This document shows, one piece after another, positions 40,794 through 49,839 of a stretch of DNA of 64,000 nucleotides (positions are counted from its first letter, which is position 1; each line of letters starts with the position of its first letter). Position numbers and translations under genes: made by a program. This stretch comes from Sphingomonas beigongshangi (GTDB taxonomy: Bacteria > Pseudomonadota > Alphaproteobacteria > Sphingomonadales > Sphingomonadaceae), in the NCBI RefSeq assembly GCF_016820445.1, contig NZ_JADHDT010000008.1:62001-126000 (forward strand), written 5' to 3'. The notes under the pieces are model-generated. The model did not search any database and was not told where the DNA came from. It saw only the letters and a program-made list of their open reading frames with translations.

Positions 40794-41825
40794 TCATCGA
40801 GCGACGAAGACATGTTTGGGCAGCACGACGTGCGCGCCCTTGTTGCGATCCACGAGCTCGGTAACCTCCACGTCGCCGGCGGTGCTGACGAGCATATAGG
40901 CGTCGTCGCGCGTCATCCCCCTGGCAGCGACGAGGAACGCGATCATGTTCCGCACGGCCTTGCGCGCGGCGTTGGACAGGTCCTCGTCATAGCCCATGGC
41001 GACATAGGCATCGGGCGTCTCGGCGCGCGGATAGGCCGCCTCGGTGGCAGTCCCCTCCCCCTGCTTGTGCAGGATGAGCTGCAGCGTCCCCGTCAGCGAT
41101 GTCTCCAGGGCGGTGATATCCACCTCGCCATTGCCCTGCGCTGCATGGCCGTCACCGACCTCCAGCAGGCCACCCGGCGCGTGCACCGGCAGGAACAGCG
41201 TCGTGCCCGCGACCAGCAGGCGATTGTCCATGTTGCCGCCGTGGATCGATGGAGCGGTGGAGTCGTAGCGGCCGAACGCCGCTGGCGGGGCGACGCCCAT
41301 CGACCCGAAGAAAGGATGCAGCGGCACCTCCACGCCGGGGGCGAGCCTGCCGATCATGCGGCGCCGGTCCAGCGGCACGATCTTGATCCGCCGATAGGGG
41401 AAATCGTCGGTGAGGAAGCCGGTCGTGGGGCCGAAGGCGTTGTAGGCGTAGGGGATTGCGAGGTCGATTTTGAGGATCCGGACCTCAAGCGTGTCGCCCG
41501 GCTGCGCGCCCTCGATCGCGATCGGCCCGGTGAGGATATGCCCGCCGGGCCCTCGCGCCGACGTCGGGACGCCGTCGAATACCGCCCGCAGCGAGGGCTC
41601 CACCTGGTCCGCGGGCAGTCCAGCCGCCTCCAGCCCCTTGGGGCTGTTGGTAATCAGCGTATGCACGACCACCGTGTCCCCCGACCGCACCGTCAGCACC
41701 GGGGTCGCGCCCGCTTCATAATGTCCCCACGCGACCGTGGCCGGCGTCGCGGGCAGGTCATATTGCTTGGCGCCGGCGGCGCTCGACACCGCGAGCAGCA
41801 GCACCAATTTCCAGGTCACGGCCAT
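40794..41825 (-). CDS. Acetamidase/formamidase family protein, exported
   Basis: A 343-aa protein. Starts with a signal peptide (MAVTWKLVLLLAVSSAAGAK). Family motifs: GPGGHILTGPIAIEGAQPGD, HPFFGSMGVAPP, SIHGGNMDNRLLVAGTTLFL, VGDGHAAQGNGEVDITALET and DDAYMLVSTAGDVEVTELVD. Hydrolyses short amides to ammonia and acid. The secretion signal is less common in the family. Divergent from the alpha/beta hydrolase gene. Confidence 0.93.
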   Translation of the reverse strand: MAVTWKLVLLLAVSSAAGAKQYDLPATPATVAWGHYEAGATPVLTVRSGDTVVVHTLITNSPKGLEAAGLPADQVEPSLRAVFDGVPTSARGPGGHILTGPIAIEGAQPGDTLEVRILKIDLAIPYAYNAFGPTTGFLTDDFPYRRIKIVPLDRRRMIGRLAPGVEVPLHPFFGSMGVAPPAAFGRYDSTAPSIHGGNMDNRLLVAGTTLFLPVHAPGGLLEVGDGHAAQGNGEVDITALETSLTGTLQLILHKQGEGTATEAAYPRAETPDAYVAMGYDEDLSNAARKAVRNMIAFLVAARGMTRDDAYMLVSTAGDVEVTELVDRNKGAHVVLPKHVFVAR

Positions 41826-41903
41826 ATCGATCCTTCCTCCATCCGGGCGAAGCCTAGGGGCCGATCCACGTTCGTGGAAGCGGTGCCACGACGATCCGCT
41901 CTG

Positions 41904-43076
41904 ATGACAATGACTTGCCAGCCGTTCGATCAGAGGCGACGATGGGTCATGGTGTTCCTAGCCCCGCTTCTGCTGCTGCAGGCCGCAACCGCGCTCGGCG
42001 CGCCCCAGCCGCAGGCTCAGTCTCAGCCCCAGCCGCTGGCCCCCGCGGCCAGGCCCGCTCCGGCCGTCTCCCGATGGCCCGCGCGCGACGCGCAGTTCAC
42101 CATCCGCGATTTCCGCTTTCGATCCGGCGAAACGCTGCCGACGTTGCGCATCAATTACACCACTTTGGGGCAGCCGCACCGCAACGCCAGGGGCGAGATC
42201 GACAATGCCGTCATGGTGCTGCACGGCACCGGCGGGACCGGGCGACAGTTCCTCAGCCCACAATTCGCGGACGAACTCTACGGGCCCGGCCAGCCGCTCG
42301 ACATCGCCCGCTACTGGATCATCCTTCCTGACGGGATCGGCCACGGCAAATCGTCGAAGCCGTCCGACGGGCTGCGCATGCATTTTCCACAGTACGACTA
42401 TGACGACATGGTCGAGGCGCAATATCGGCTGCTGCACGATGGTCTGGGGATCCGCCGGATGCGGCTGATCATGGGAACCTCGATGGGGTGCATGCACAGC
42501 CTCGTCTGGGGCGAATCGCATCCCGATTTCGCCAGGGCGCTGATGCCGCTGGCCTGCGAGCCGGTCGAGATCGCAGGGCTCAACCGCATGTGGCGACAGC
42601 TCGCGATCGACGGGATCAAGGCCGATCCCGCCTGGGCGGACGGCGACTATCGCGCGCCGCCGGTGCAGGGACTGCGCACCGCCGCCAGCCTGTTGTTCGT
42701 CGCGGGCGCCGCGCCCCTGTACTTCCAGGCGCAATATCCCACGCGCGACGCCGCCGCGACCTTCGCGCGAGAACGCGTCGCGGCGTCGATCGCGGCGACC
42801 GACGCGAACGACCTCATCTACCAGCTGGACGCATCGCGGCATTATGCGCCCTGGTCGCGGCTCGAGGCGATTACGGCGCCCACCACCTGGATCAATTCCG
42901 CCGACGATTTCATCAATCCGCGCAACCTGGATTATCCGCGGCGTGCGGTCGCACGGATGAAGGACGCGCGGTTCTTCCTTATCCCCGAAAGCGACGACAC
43001 GCGCGGGCACGGTACCCATACCGCCGCCCGCTTCTGGAAACAGGATCTGGTCGCCTTGCTCCGGCGCAGCGAATAA
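41904..43076 (+). CDS. Exported alpha/beta hydrolase, homoserine O-acetyltransferase-like
   Basis: A 390-aa protein. N-region QRRRW then VMVFLAPLLLLQAATALGAP makes a signal peptide from ATG 41904 (ATG 41949 would lack the basic n-region). Nucleophile elbow LIMGTSMGCMHSLVWGE, oxyanion VMVLHGTGGTGRQFLS, acid in TWINSADDFINP, and His in DTRGHGTHTAARF complete the triad. It resembles MetX-like hydrolases but is exported, so an esterase or hydrolase role is more likely than methionine synthesis. Confidence 0.9.
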   Translation: MTMTCQPFDQRRRWVMVFLAPLLLLQAATALGAPQPQAQSQPQPLAPAARPAPAVSRWPARDAQFTIRDFRFRSGETLPTLRINYTTLGQPHRNARGEIDNAVMVLHGTGGTGRQFLSPQFADELYGPGQPLDIARYWIILPDGIGHGKSSKPSDGLRMHFPQYDYDDMVEAQYRLLHDGLGIRRMRLIMGTSMGCMHSLVWGESHPDFARALMPLACEPVEIAGLNRMWRQLAIDGIKADPAWADGDYRAPPVQGLRTAASLLFVAGAAPLYFQAQYPTRDAAATFARERVAASIAATDANDLIYQLDASRHYAPWSRLEAITAPTTWINSADDFINPRNLDYPRRAVARMKDARFFLIPESDDTRGHGTHTAARFWKQDLVALLRRSE

Positions 43077-43198
43077 CGGCCCGACGTTCCGGGAGGCCCC
43101 TCGCCGGCAAGCAACGTGCCGCGCGGCGCCGATCCGCCGTCAGCGGCACGAGATGCCGTCGCGGCGAACCCCGAAGCCGTCACGGCCGGGGCGCCACG

Positions 43199-44062
43199 TC
43201 AGCGCAATTGCATGAACATCGCCAGGGCGTTCCGCTCGCTGTCGGCGAAATAGTCGTAGAGACGACGCGCGATCGACGCGATGCCGGACTGACGATCACG
43301 CCCGCCGCGGGCGAAGATGGCGACCGCCACGCGGTGACCGTCAGGCATGGTGACGAACCCGACGTCGTTGGTGACGCCGTCGAGCGTGCCTGTCTTATCC
43401 TCCACCGTCGTACCGGTGGGGAGCAATGCCCTGATACGATGCGTGCCGGTCGCGCAACGCCGCATGAGGTCGAACAGGAAGGTGCTGCTCTTTGGGGTCA
43501 GCACCGTCGCGTCCACCAATCGTCCCAGCAGCGCGACCATGGCGTTCGGCGTCGCCACGTCCTTCACGTCCGCGAGATGGCCACGATCGCGCAACAGCTG
43601 CGCGATCGTCCGGTCGACCCGTATGCCTGCCATGTCGTGCGAGCGCAGCCATTGCTGGACGACGGCAGGCCCGCCCAGCGCGGCGAGAAGCTGGTCCGCC
43701 GCCTGGTTGTCGCTGCGGACGATCATCAGCTCCATGGCCTTCGCCGCGCTCCGCCCCGCGACGGTATCGCTCAGGCTGCGGCGTCCCTTGTCGACATCGG
43801 CGAGATAGGCGGCGGCGATGGCCAGCTTTACCGTGCTGGCCATCGCAAAGGACACGTTGCCGTTCACCGCCACGCTGGACCCGTCGCGAAGATCGAGCGC
43901 CGCAATGCCATATTCGCCTGGTCGTCCGCTCACCAGCGCACTGAGCTGGCGCTCGAGGCCGATGAGGTGGGGCGACGTCGCCGCCGCCGCGGGGATGGGC
44001 GACAACAGGGTCGCCGCCATGCCGGTAAGAAGGAAGAGGCGGGAAAGCATCGGTGCGCGCAT
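43199..44062 (-). CDS. Class-A-beta-lactamase-like serine hydrolase lacking the omega-loop Glu
   Basis: About 287 aa with a signal peptide (MLSRLFLLTGMAATLLSPIP). SxxK in FAMASTVKLAIAAAYLAD, SDN in MIVRSDNQAADQLL, and KTG in VEDKTGTLDGVTNDVGFV are intact. The omega loop that should read ExxLN instead reads VDRTIAQLLRDRGHL, without Glu166. So acylation is plausible but ordinary deacylation is not. It may be a peptidoglycan-active or penicillin-binding relative rather than a resistance enzyme. Confidence 0.88.
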   Translation of the reverse strand: MRAPMLSRLFLLTGMAATLLSPIPAAAATSPHLIGLERQLSALVSGRPGEYGIAALDLRDGSSVAVNGNVSFAMASTVKLAIAAAYLADVDKGRRSLSDTVAGRSAAKAMELMIVRSDNQAADQLLAALGGPAVVQQWLRSHDMAGIRVDRTIAQLLRDRGHLADVKDVATPNAMVALLGRLVDATVLTPKSSTFLFDLMRRCATGTHRIRALLPTGTTVEDKTGTLDGVTNDVGFVTMPDGHRVAVAIFARGGRDRQSGIASIARRLYDYFADSERNALAMFMQLR

Positions 44063-44170
44063 GATCGGCCTTGTTCTACGTCCTTGGCTTACCCTTAACA
44101 CGGCAAGCCTGAACAGACCCTCTCCGCATTCAGACCGAATTCTTGTCGCCGCCTCCGGTCACCGTGCCGC

Positions 44171-44461
44171 TTATCCCTGACGCCAATCGAACGTCAGCGG
44201 TGCCTCGCGGAAGGCGAAGCGGTCGAGGTGGCTCGCGACCACCTCGCGCATCCGCGCCTCGTCTTCGCCGTCGGGAACCGTCAGCAGCAGGTCCAGCGTG
44301 TCGTCGCTGGCCCGCATCTCCAGTCGCGATGCGTTGGGAAAGACGATCGTCCCCTCCTCCGCGGTGAAGACGACCTCCATCTTGTGGCTCCAGTGTTTCG
44401 CCAATTGCTGGAGGTAGCGGCTCGACGAATGCGTCGGCACGCGCGCGACCGACACGCTCAT
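44171..44461 (-). CDS. DUF2218 family protein
   Basis: A 96-aa protein: SRYLQQLAKHWSHKMEVVFT then GTIVFPNASRLEMRASDDTL and VVASHLDRFAFREAPLTFDW. It matches DUF2218, small cytoplasmic proteins often near siderophore or iron genes. Coupled to the PadR-type gene by an ATGA overlap. Function unknown. Confidence 0.9.
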   Translation of the reverse strand: MSVSVARVPTHSSSRYLQQLAKHWSHKMEVVFTAEEGTIVFPNASRLEMRASDDTLDLLLTVPDGEDEARMREVVASHLDRFAFREAPLTFDWRQG

Positions 44462-45114
44462 TTCAACCGCTCCACCTTTTGCGCCGCTTCGTCGAGGATG
44501 CCAGCGATACGATGGATCCTCTCCACCTCCGCCTCTCCCTTGGGGACGGCATTCTGGATCGCATGGCGCAGGTTGCCCATCGCACGCTGGATCGGCGAGC
44601 GCATCCAGCCGACCCTGTCGCGCTCCGAGCCGACATCTGTCAGCCGCTCGATCAATGTCGCTACCGCATCGGCATTCTCGGCCAAATGCGCCCGCCCCGC
44701 CTCGGTTACCGCGAAACGCTTGCGGGAACCCTCGCTTGCCTGCTCCTCGATCAACTCCATCTCGTCCAGCATCGACAGCGCCGGGTAGACGACGCCGGGG
44801 CTCGGGGCATAGGCGCCGCTCGTCAGCTCCTCGATCGCCTTGATCAGCTCATAGCCATGGCGCGGAGAGTCCGCGATCAGCTTCAGCAGGACAAGGCGCA
44901 ACTCGCTGCCATCGAACATGCGCCGTCGGCCACCGCCGCCACCGCCGCCGCCGCGACCGGCATGCTCCCCGAAAATCTCGGCGAAGCGCTGCTCCAGTCG
45001 CTCGCCCCATTGTTCCCAGCCGCCGCGCGGCCCGAAACCGTTCGCGCGCCCGCGCGCATAGGCACCGTGGCCGCCATGACGGCCGTGATCGCGGTGATCC
45101 CTGTGATCGAACAT
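44458..45114 (-). CDS. PadR-family regulator with His-rich N-terminal extension
   Basis: A 218-aa protein. Residues 1-25 are very rich in His (MFDHRDHRDHGRHGGHGAY), then a helical stretch, a run of eight Gly, and the PadR winged HTH (LVLLKLIADSPRHGYELIKA, SPGVVYPALSMLDEMELIEE), with a C-terminal dimerisation helix. The extension suggests metal binding. The start at 45114 has a GGAG six bases ahead. Palindromes with half-site CAAGATA lie just upstream. Confidence 0.92.
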   Translation of the reverse strand: MFDHRDHRDHGRHGGHGAYARGRANGFGPRGGWEQWGERLEQRFAEIFGEHAGRGGGGGGGGRRRMFDGSELRLVLLKLIADSPRHGYELIKAIEELTSGAYAPSPGVVYPALSMLDEMELIEEQASEGSRKRFAVTEAGRAHLAENADAVATLIERLTDVGSERDRVGWMRSPIQRAMGNLRHAIQNAVPKGEAEVERIHRIAGILDEAAQKVERLK

Positions 45115-45139
45115 CATCAACTCCATATCTCGATGCGCT

Positions 45140-45189
45140 CAAGATATATCTTGATATTCAGTCGTCAAGATACCTCACGATATATCTTG
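45140..45189. promoter_or_regulatory. PadR-type operators (CAAGATA half-sites)
   Basis: CAAGATATATCTTG (45140-45153) is a perfect palindrome. The same half-site recurs inverted at 45166-45172 and 45183-45189 with a 10-bp gap. Both lie between the PadR start and rarA in an AT-rich patch. Likely autoregulatory sites that may also touch rarA. Confidence 0.7.
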
Positions 45190-45264
45190 GAAAACCGCCA
45201 AAACACTGCGACTTTTGTGACCTTCCACGTCGACGCACCCGCCCCGGCAACCTATCTTCCGGCC

Positions 45265-46593
45265 ATGGCAGACCTGCTGACCGGGCTCGAACCGGCGCCT
45301 TCCCCCAATGCCTCTGGACCCGGACCCGATGCGCCGCTCGCCGATCGGCTTCGCCCGCGGACGCTGGCGCAGGTCGTCGGGCAGGAGCATCTGACCGGTC
45401 CCGACGGGGCGATCGGGCGTATGGTCGCCGCCGGCCGCCTGTCGTCGATGATCCTGTGGGGGCCGCCGGGCACGGGCAAGACGACGATCGCACGCCTGCT
45501 CGCGGATGCGGTGGGCCTGCGCTTCGTCCCGATCAGCGCGGTCTTCTCCGGCGTCGCCGAGCTGAAGAAGGCCTTTGCCGAGGCGCGCGACCATGCGCGC
45601 ATCGGCAGGCGCACCCTGCTCTTCGTCGACGAGATCCACCGGTTCAATCGCGCGCAGCAGGACGGCTTCCTCCCCTATGTCGAGGACGGCACGGTGACGC
45701 TGGTCGGCGCGACCACCGAGAATCCGTCGTTCGAGCTGAACGCGGCGGTGCTCAGCCGCGCGCAGGTGCTGATCCTGCATCGCCTCGGTGCGCCCGCGCT
45801 GACGAAGCTCCTCGACCGGGCGGAGGCGGCGGAAGGTCGCGCCCTGCCCCTCACCGCCGCCGCCCGCGAGGCGATGGTCGCGCAGGCCGACGGCGATGGC
45901 CGCTTCCTGCTGAATCAGGCCGAGACGCTGTTTTCTGTCGAACTGTCGGAACCGCTCGATCCGGCGGGCCTGTCGGCATTCCTGCAGCGGCGCGTCGCGG
46001 TCTACGACAAGGATCGCGAGGGTCACTACAATCTGATCAGCGCGCTGCACAAATCGATCCGGGGTTCCGACCCGCAGGCGGCGCTTTACTATCTCGCCCG
46101 CATGCTCACGGCGGGCGAGGAACCGCTCTACGTACTGCGGCGGCTTACCCGCGCTGCGGTGGAGGATATCGGGCTCGCCGATCCGCAGGCCTTGGTGCAA
46201 TGCATCGCGGCGAAGGACACCTACGACTTCCTCGGCTCGCCGGAGGGGGAACTGGCGATTGCCCAGGCCTGCCTGTATCTCGCCACCGCCCCCAAGTCGA
46301 ACGCAGCCTATAAGGCGCAGAAGAGCGCCTGGCGGACCGCGAAGGAGACGGGCTCGCTGATGCCGCCCGACAACATCCTCAACGCACCGACGAAGCTCAT
46401 GAAGCAGATCGGCTATGGCGCCGATTATGCTTATGACCATGATACGGAGGATGCCTTTTCGGGCGCGAACTACTGGCCGCAGGATCTGGGCCCGCAGCGC
46501 TTCTACGAACCCACCGGGCGCGGGTTCGAGAAGAGGTTGCAGGAGCGGCTCGCCTATTGGGAGCAGCTGCGTCGCGAGCGCGGCGGGGCATAA
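45265..46593 (+). CDS. rarA: Replication-associated recombination protein A (RarA/MgsA)
   Basis: A 442-aa AAA+ ATPase that acts at stalled forks. PLADRLRPRTLAQVVGQEHL, Walker A MILWGPPGTGKTTIARLL, Walker B TLLFVDEIHRFNRAQQDGFL, sensor LVGATTENPSFELNAAVLSR, and the C-terminal tetramerisation part KSIRGSDPQAALYYLARML. Start MADLLTGLEP is the first in-frame ATG next to the core. Confidence 0.97.
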   Translation: MADLLTGLEPAPSPNASGPGPDAPLADRLRPRTLAQVVGQEHLTGPDGAIGRMVAAGRLSSMILWGPPGTGKTTIARLLADAVGLRFVPISAVFSGVAELKKAFAEARDHARIGRRTLLFVDEIHRFNRAQQDGFLPYVEDGTVTLVGATTENPSFELNAAVLSRAQVLILHRLGAPALTKLLDRAEAAEGRALPLTAAAREAMVAQADGDGRFLLNQAETLFSVELSEPLDPAGLSAFLQRRVAVYDKDREGHYNLISALHKSIRGSDPQAALYYLARMLTAGEEPLYVLRRLTRAAVEDIGLADPQALVQCIAAKDTYDFLGSPEGELAIAQACLYLATAPKSNAAYKAQKSAWRTAKETGSLMPPDNILNAPTKLMKQIGYGADYAYDHDTEDAFSGANYWPQDLGPQRFYEPTGRGFEKRLQERLAYWEQLRRERGGA

Positions 46594-46611
46594 GGTCTGC
46601 CGTCATCCGTT

Positions 46612-47490
46612 TCATGGCAACGACGGCGGATCGAGGAAGGCGATGGCATCCCCGGACCGGATCGCCTCGCCCTCGACCAGCTCGGGCCGCAGGCGCACGC
46701 CCCTGGGTACGAAGACGAGGATCGTCGATCCATGTTCGAACCAACCCATCTCGGCGCCCTTGGACAAGGCGACGTCGCACGCGAGCCGTGCCGATCCTAA
46801 GTCGCGCAGGCATTGCGCGCTGCCCAGGAACGCCAGCCGGATGCTCGCCACCAGGATCGCCGCGACCGGCACCAGCAGCACCGGCGTCCCGTCGTCGAGG
46901 CGCGTCTCGATGACCGCCCTCTCGTTGCGGCAGAACAGCCGTTCGACGCGCTTCAGTGCGATCGGATTGACGTTCCAGCAGTCGCCGGAGAGATAGGTCA
47001 ATCCCTCGACGGTCAGATCGTGCGGCGCGTGGAACCGGTGATACATTCCCGCGGTCAGTCGCAGCGTCACGAAGCTGCCGTCGCGGAACCGCTCGACCAG
47101 GGCGGGATCGGGAATGAGGTCGCCGAGCCGGTAGGGGAAGCCCTTGACCTGGTACAGCGCATCGCCGTCGATCCGGCCGTGCGCGCCGACGATCGCGTCG
47201 CAGGGCGCGGCGATCGTCGCCGGGTCGGGGTCGAACCGCCGCGCGCCCGGCTTCAACGCCCGGGTGAAGCCATCGCGCAGGGACCGGAACCGCGTCGTCG
47301 CCGCGTCCGACAGGTCGACCCCTCCGAAAAACCGCCACAAGGCGATTGCCGGTTTCGCGACCAGCGGATGCTCGACGCGGGCGATCCGGCCTACCAGCGT
47401 CGTCGCGAGACGACGGGGAAGACGGTTGGTCAGGAGGAAATTGACGTCCTCCTGCATCAGCACGCGCATCAATCCCTTCGGCGCTGTCAT
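46612..47490 (-). CDS. psd: Phosphatidylserine decarboxylase family protein
   Basis: A 292-aa protein. LTAGMYHRFHAPHDLTVEGL, SGDCWNVNPIALKRV, NERAVIETRLDDGTPVLLVP and a C-terminal MGWFEHGSTILVFVPRG carry the family order, with self-cleavage expected before the Ser of HGST to make the pyruvoyl enzyme. Makes phosphatidylethanolamine. Full-length type, not the short PSD-A form. A start at 47469 is possible, with AAGGGA ahead. It lies near a pmtA gene. Confidence 0.93.
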   Translation of the reverse strand: MTAPKGLMRVLMQEDVNFLLTNRLPRRLATTLVGRIARVEHPLVAKPAIALWRFFGGVDLSDAATTRFRSLRDGFTRALKPGARRFDPDPATIAAPCDAIVGAHGRIDGDALYQVKGFPYRLGDLIPDPALVERFRDGSFVTLRLTAGMYHRFHAPHDLTVEGLTYLSGDCWNVNPIALKRVERLFCRNERAVIETRLDDGTPVLLVPVAAILVASIRLAFLGSAQCLRDLGSARLACDVALSKGAEMGWFEHGSTILVFVPRGVRLRPELVEGEAIRSGDAIAFLDPPSLP

Positions 47491-47523
47491 CGGCGCGTCA
47501 CGCGCATGCGCTCAGTCGCATCC

Positions 47524-49176
47524 ATGTCCATCCTCCTCTATCCCATCGCCGCAGGCGCCGGACTGATCGCCGCGGCCAAGGGGCGCCGGCGCCTCGCGCT
47601 GTCGCGCGCCAAGCATCGGTCGCTCGGCGGGCACGTCCGCATGGCGAAGCGCATCGCCGGCCAGATCCCCTTCTACGAATATGGTCCCGAGCGCTTCTTC
47701 CGGGCCGACGGCGCACCAGACGAGATCGCCGCACGGCGACAGGCGGCGTTCGAACGGCTGGGCGCGCTCTATGCGACGCGGTTCGCCAGAACGCTGGCGC
47801 TGACGCGTGCGACCCGCGACGGCCTGTCCGACCTGCAGTTCACCGGCGCCTATCGCGTGCCCTTCCAGTTCAGCCGCCGCGTTCGCGAGACCTTGGGCAC
47901 GGGCGCCTTCCTCGAACGGTCCGACGGCCCCAACGTCTATGATCTCGACGGCAACCGCCTGATCGACCTGACCGGTTCGTACGGTGTCAACCTGCTCGGC
48001 TATGACGCCTATAAGCAGATGATCCGCGAGGGCGCCGCGCTGGTGGAGGATCTCGGGCCGGTGCTGGGCGCGCTGCATCCGGTGGTCGCGGACAATGTCG
48101 CGCGCCTGCGTGCGCTGTCCGGCATGGACGAAGTGTCGTTCCACATGTCCGGCACGGAGGCGGTGATGCAGGCGGTCAGGCTCGCGCGCTACCATACCCG
48201 CCGGCGCCGGCTCGTCCGGTTCGCCGGAGCCTATCATGGCTGGTGGGGCGACGTGCAGCCGGGGATCGGCAATCCCGTCCCCGCCGACGGCACGCTGACG
48301 CTGGCCGACCAGTCGGAGCAGACGCTGCATGTGCTCGCCACGCGCAAGGACATCGCCTGTGTGCTCGTCAATCCGCTGCAGGTTCTCCACCCCAATGGCG
48401 CTGCCCCGTCCGATGGACAGCTCGTCGACGGCGGGCGGAAGGCCGGCATCGACCGCGACGCCTATGCCGCCTGGCTGCGCCGGCTGGCGGCGGTATGCCG
48501 CGCCAACGGCATTGTGCTGATCCTCGACGAGGTCTTCGTGGGCTTCCGCCTCGCGAAGGGCGGCGCGGCGGCCTATTTCGATGTAAGGCCCGACCTTGTC
48601 ACCTATGGCAAGACGCTGGGCGGCGGTCTGCCCGTGGGGGTTCTCGCGGGACGTGCCGATCTGATGAAGAGGTGGCGCGACGATCGCCCCGTCGACATCT
48701 GCTTCGCGCGCGGCACGTTCAACGCGCATCCCTATGTAATGGGATCGATGAATGCCTTCCTCCGCCACATCGAAGGACCCGCGGGCGACGCGCTGTATGA
48801 CGGGCTCGACCGGCGCTGGGACGCGCGCGCCGCGACGCTCAACGCCGCGCTGGCGGCGGAGGGGTTGCCGGTGCGCGTCGCGAACATCCAGACGATCTGG
48901 ACCGTGCTCTACGACGCGCCCTCGGCCTACAACTGGATGCTGCAATTCTACCTCCGGGCGGCGGGCCTTGCGCTCAGCTGGGTCGGCACGGGGCGACTGA
49001 TCTTCAGCCTCGACATCGACGACAGCCTGTTCGCCGAGATCGTCGAGCGGTTCGTCGTGGCGGTGCGCACGATGCGCGACGACGGCTGGTTCTGGCATGC
49101 AGAGGGCGCGACCAACAAGGACGTCCGCCGGCGGCTGCTCCGCGAAACGATCGCGGCTCGGTTCGGCCGAGGCTGA
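47524..49176 (+). CDS. Class III aminotransferase family protein
   Basis: A 550-aa PLP enzyme of the glutamate-1-semialdehyde aminomutase/omega-transaminase type. It has an N-terminal hydrophobic stretch (MSILLYPIAAGAGLIAAAKG) that may bind membrane. VYDLDGNRLIDLTGSYGVNL, VSFHMSGTEAVMQAVRLARY, FAGAYHGWWGDVQPGI, LILDEVFVGFRLAKGG and the PLP-Lys box LVTYGKTLGGGLPVGVLAG are intact. Longer than usual and divergent from psd, so lipid-head-group or polyketide-type amination is conceivable; substrate unknown. Confidence 0.9.
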   Translation: MSILLYPIAAGAGLIAAAKGRRRLALSRAKHRSLGGHVRMAKRIAGQIPFYEYGPERFFRADGAPDEIAARRQAAFERLGALYATRFARTLALTRATRDGLSDLQFTGAYRVPFQFSRRVRETLGTGAFLERSDGPNVYDLDGNRLIDLTGSYGVNLLGYDAYKQMIREGAALVEDLGPVLGALHPVVADNVARLRALSGMDEVSFHMSGTEAVMQAVRLARYHTRRRRLVRFAGAYHGWWGDVQPGIGNPVPADGTLTLADQSEQTLHVLATRKDIACVLVNPLQVLHPNGAAPSDGQLVDGGRKAGIDRDAYAAWLRRLAAVCRANGIVLILDEVFVGFRLAKGGAAAYFDVRPDLVTYGKTLGGGLPVGVLAGRADLMKRWRDDRPVDICFARGTFNAHPYVMGSMNAFLRHIEGPAGDALYDGLDRRWDARAATLNAALAAEGLPVRVANIQTIWTVLYDAPSAYNWMLQFYLRAAGLALSWVGTGRLIFSLDIDDSLFAEIVERFVVAVRTMRDDGWFWHAEGATNKDVRRRLLRETIAARFGRG

Positions 49177-49233
49177 AAGGCCACTGGAGGGGGCGCAGCA
49201 GCAACCCCCTTCGATGGCGACCGCTGCGGCGCC

Positions 49234-49839
49234 TCAGCCGTGCGCCGCTTCCGGGTCGTCGAACCGCTCGCCGCGCAGCAGGCGGCGCGGCGCGCTCTTG
49301 TACATGCGGAAGTCGTTGAACGGATCGGTGATGATCTTCGCCGCCCAGACGAGTCCGGTCTCGACGTCGCGCTGCACGAACAGCTGCAGCGAGCGGAATA
49401 CGATGGCCCCTGCCCCGAGCACCAGCCAGGCCGTGCCGACGCGGCGCAGCGTCGTCTGCCAGCCATCGGGCGCAGGCAGCAGGCCGAACAGCGTCGGCTC
49501 GAGGAACAGCGTGACGGGGATCAGCGCCCACAGGCTCATCAGCACGACCTTGCGGGCGAGATTGTAGCCGACCTTGATCTCTTCCTTATGGGCATGCGTC
49601 GCCTGATTCTTGTGATCGTAGCCCTTCGGCTCGAAGAAGAAATGGCCGGCCTGGCGACTGGTCATCGCGACCCCCCAGGCGAGCAGGCTGGCGACCGCGG
49701 CATCGACGAACAGCAGCGCATAGGCCGTCAGGAAGGTACAGGCGCTGATGAAATGGAGGCTCTGGTTGACCAGGCTGTGGTGATAGTAACGATGGTCGTC
49801 CCATCGCTGTTCGGCGAGCTGCGTGCGGAAGTTGGTCAT
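49234..49839 (-). CDS. Membrane protein next to pmtA
   Basis: A 201-aa protein. About four membrane helices with conserved His/Asn features: RYYHHSLVNQSLHFISACTF then SRQAGHFFFEPKGYDHKNQA and THAHKEEIKVGYN. This loosely recalls Mpo1/DUF962-type hydroxy-lipid dioxygenases, but I cannot place it firmly. The ATG overlaps the pmtA stop (ATGA), so a role with pmtA in lipid metabolism is likely. Confidence 0.7.
   Translation of the reverse strand: MTNFRTQLAEQRWDDHRYYHHSLVNQSLHFISACTFLTAYALLFVDAAVASLLAWGVAMTSRQAGHFFFEPKGYDHKNQATHAHKEEIKVGYNLARKVVLMSLWALIPVTLFLEPTLFGLLPAPDGWQTTLRRVGTAWLVLGAGAIVFRSLQLFVQRDVETGLVWAAKIITDPFNDFRMYKSAPRRLLRGERFDDPEAAHG

Noticed and set aside
41904-43076. Calling the MetX-like hydrolase a homoserine O-acetyltransferase (metX)
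   Set aside because: It has a signal peptide and no methionine genes nearby, so an exported hydrolase is more likely.
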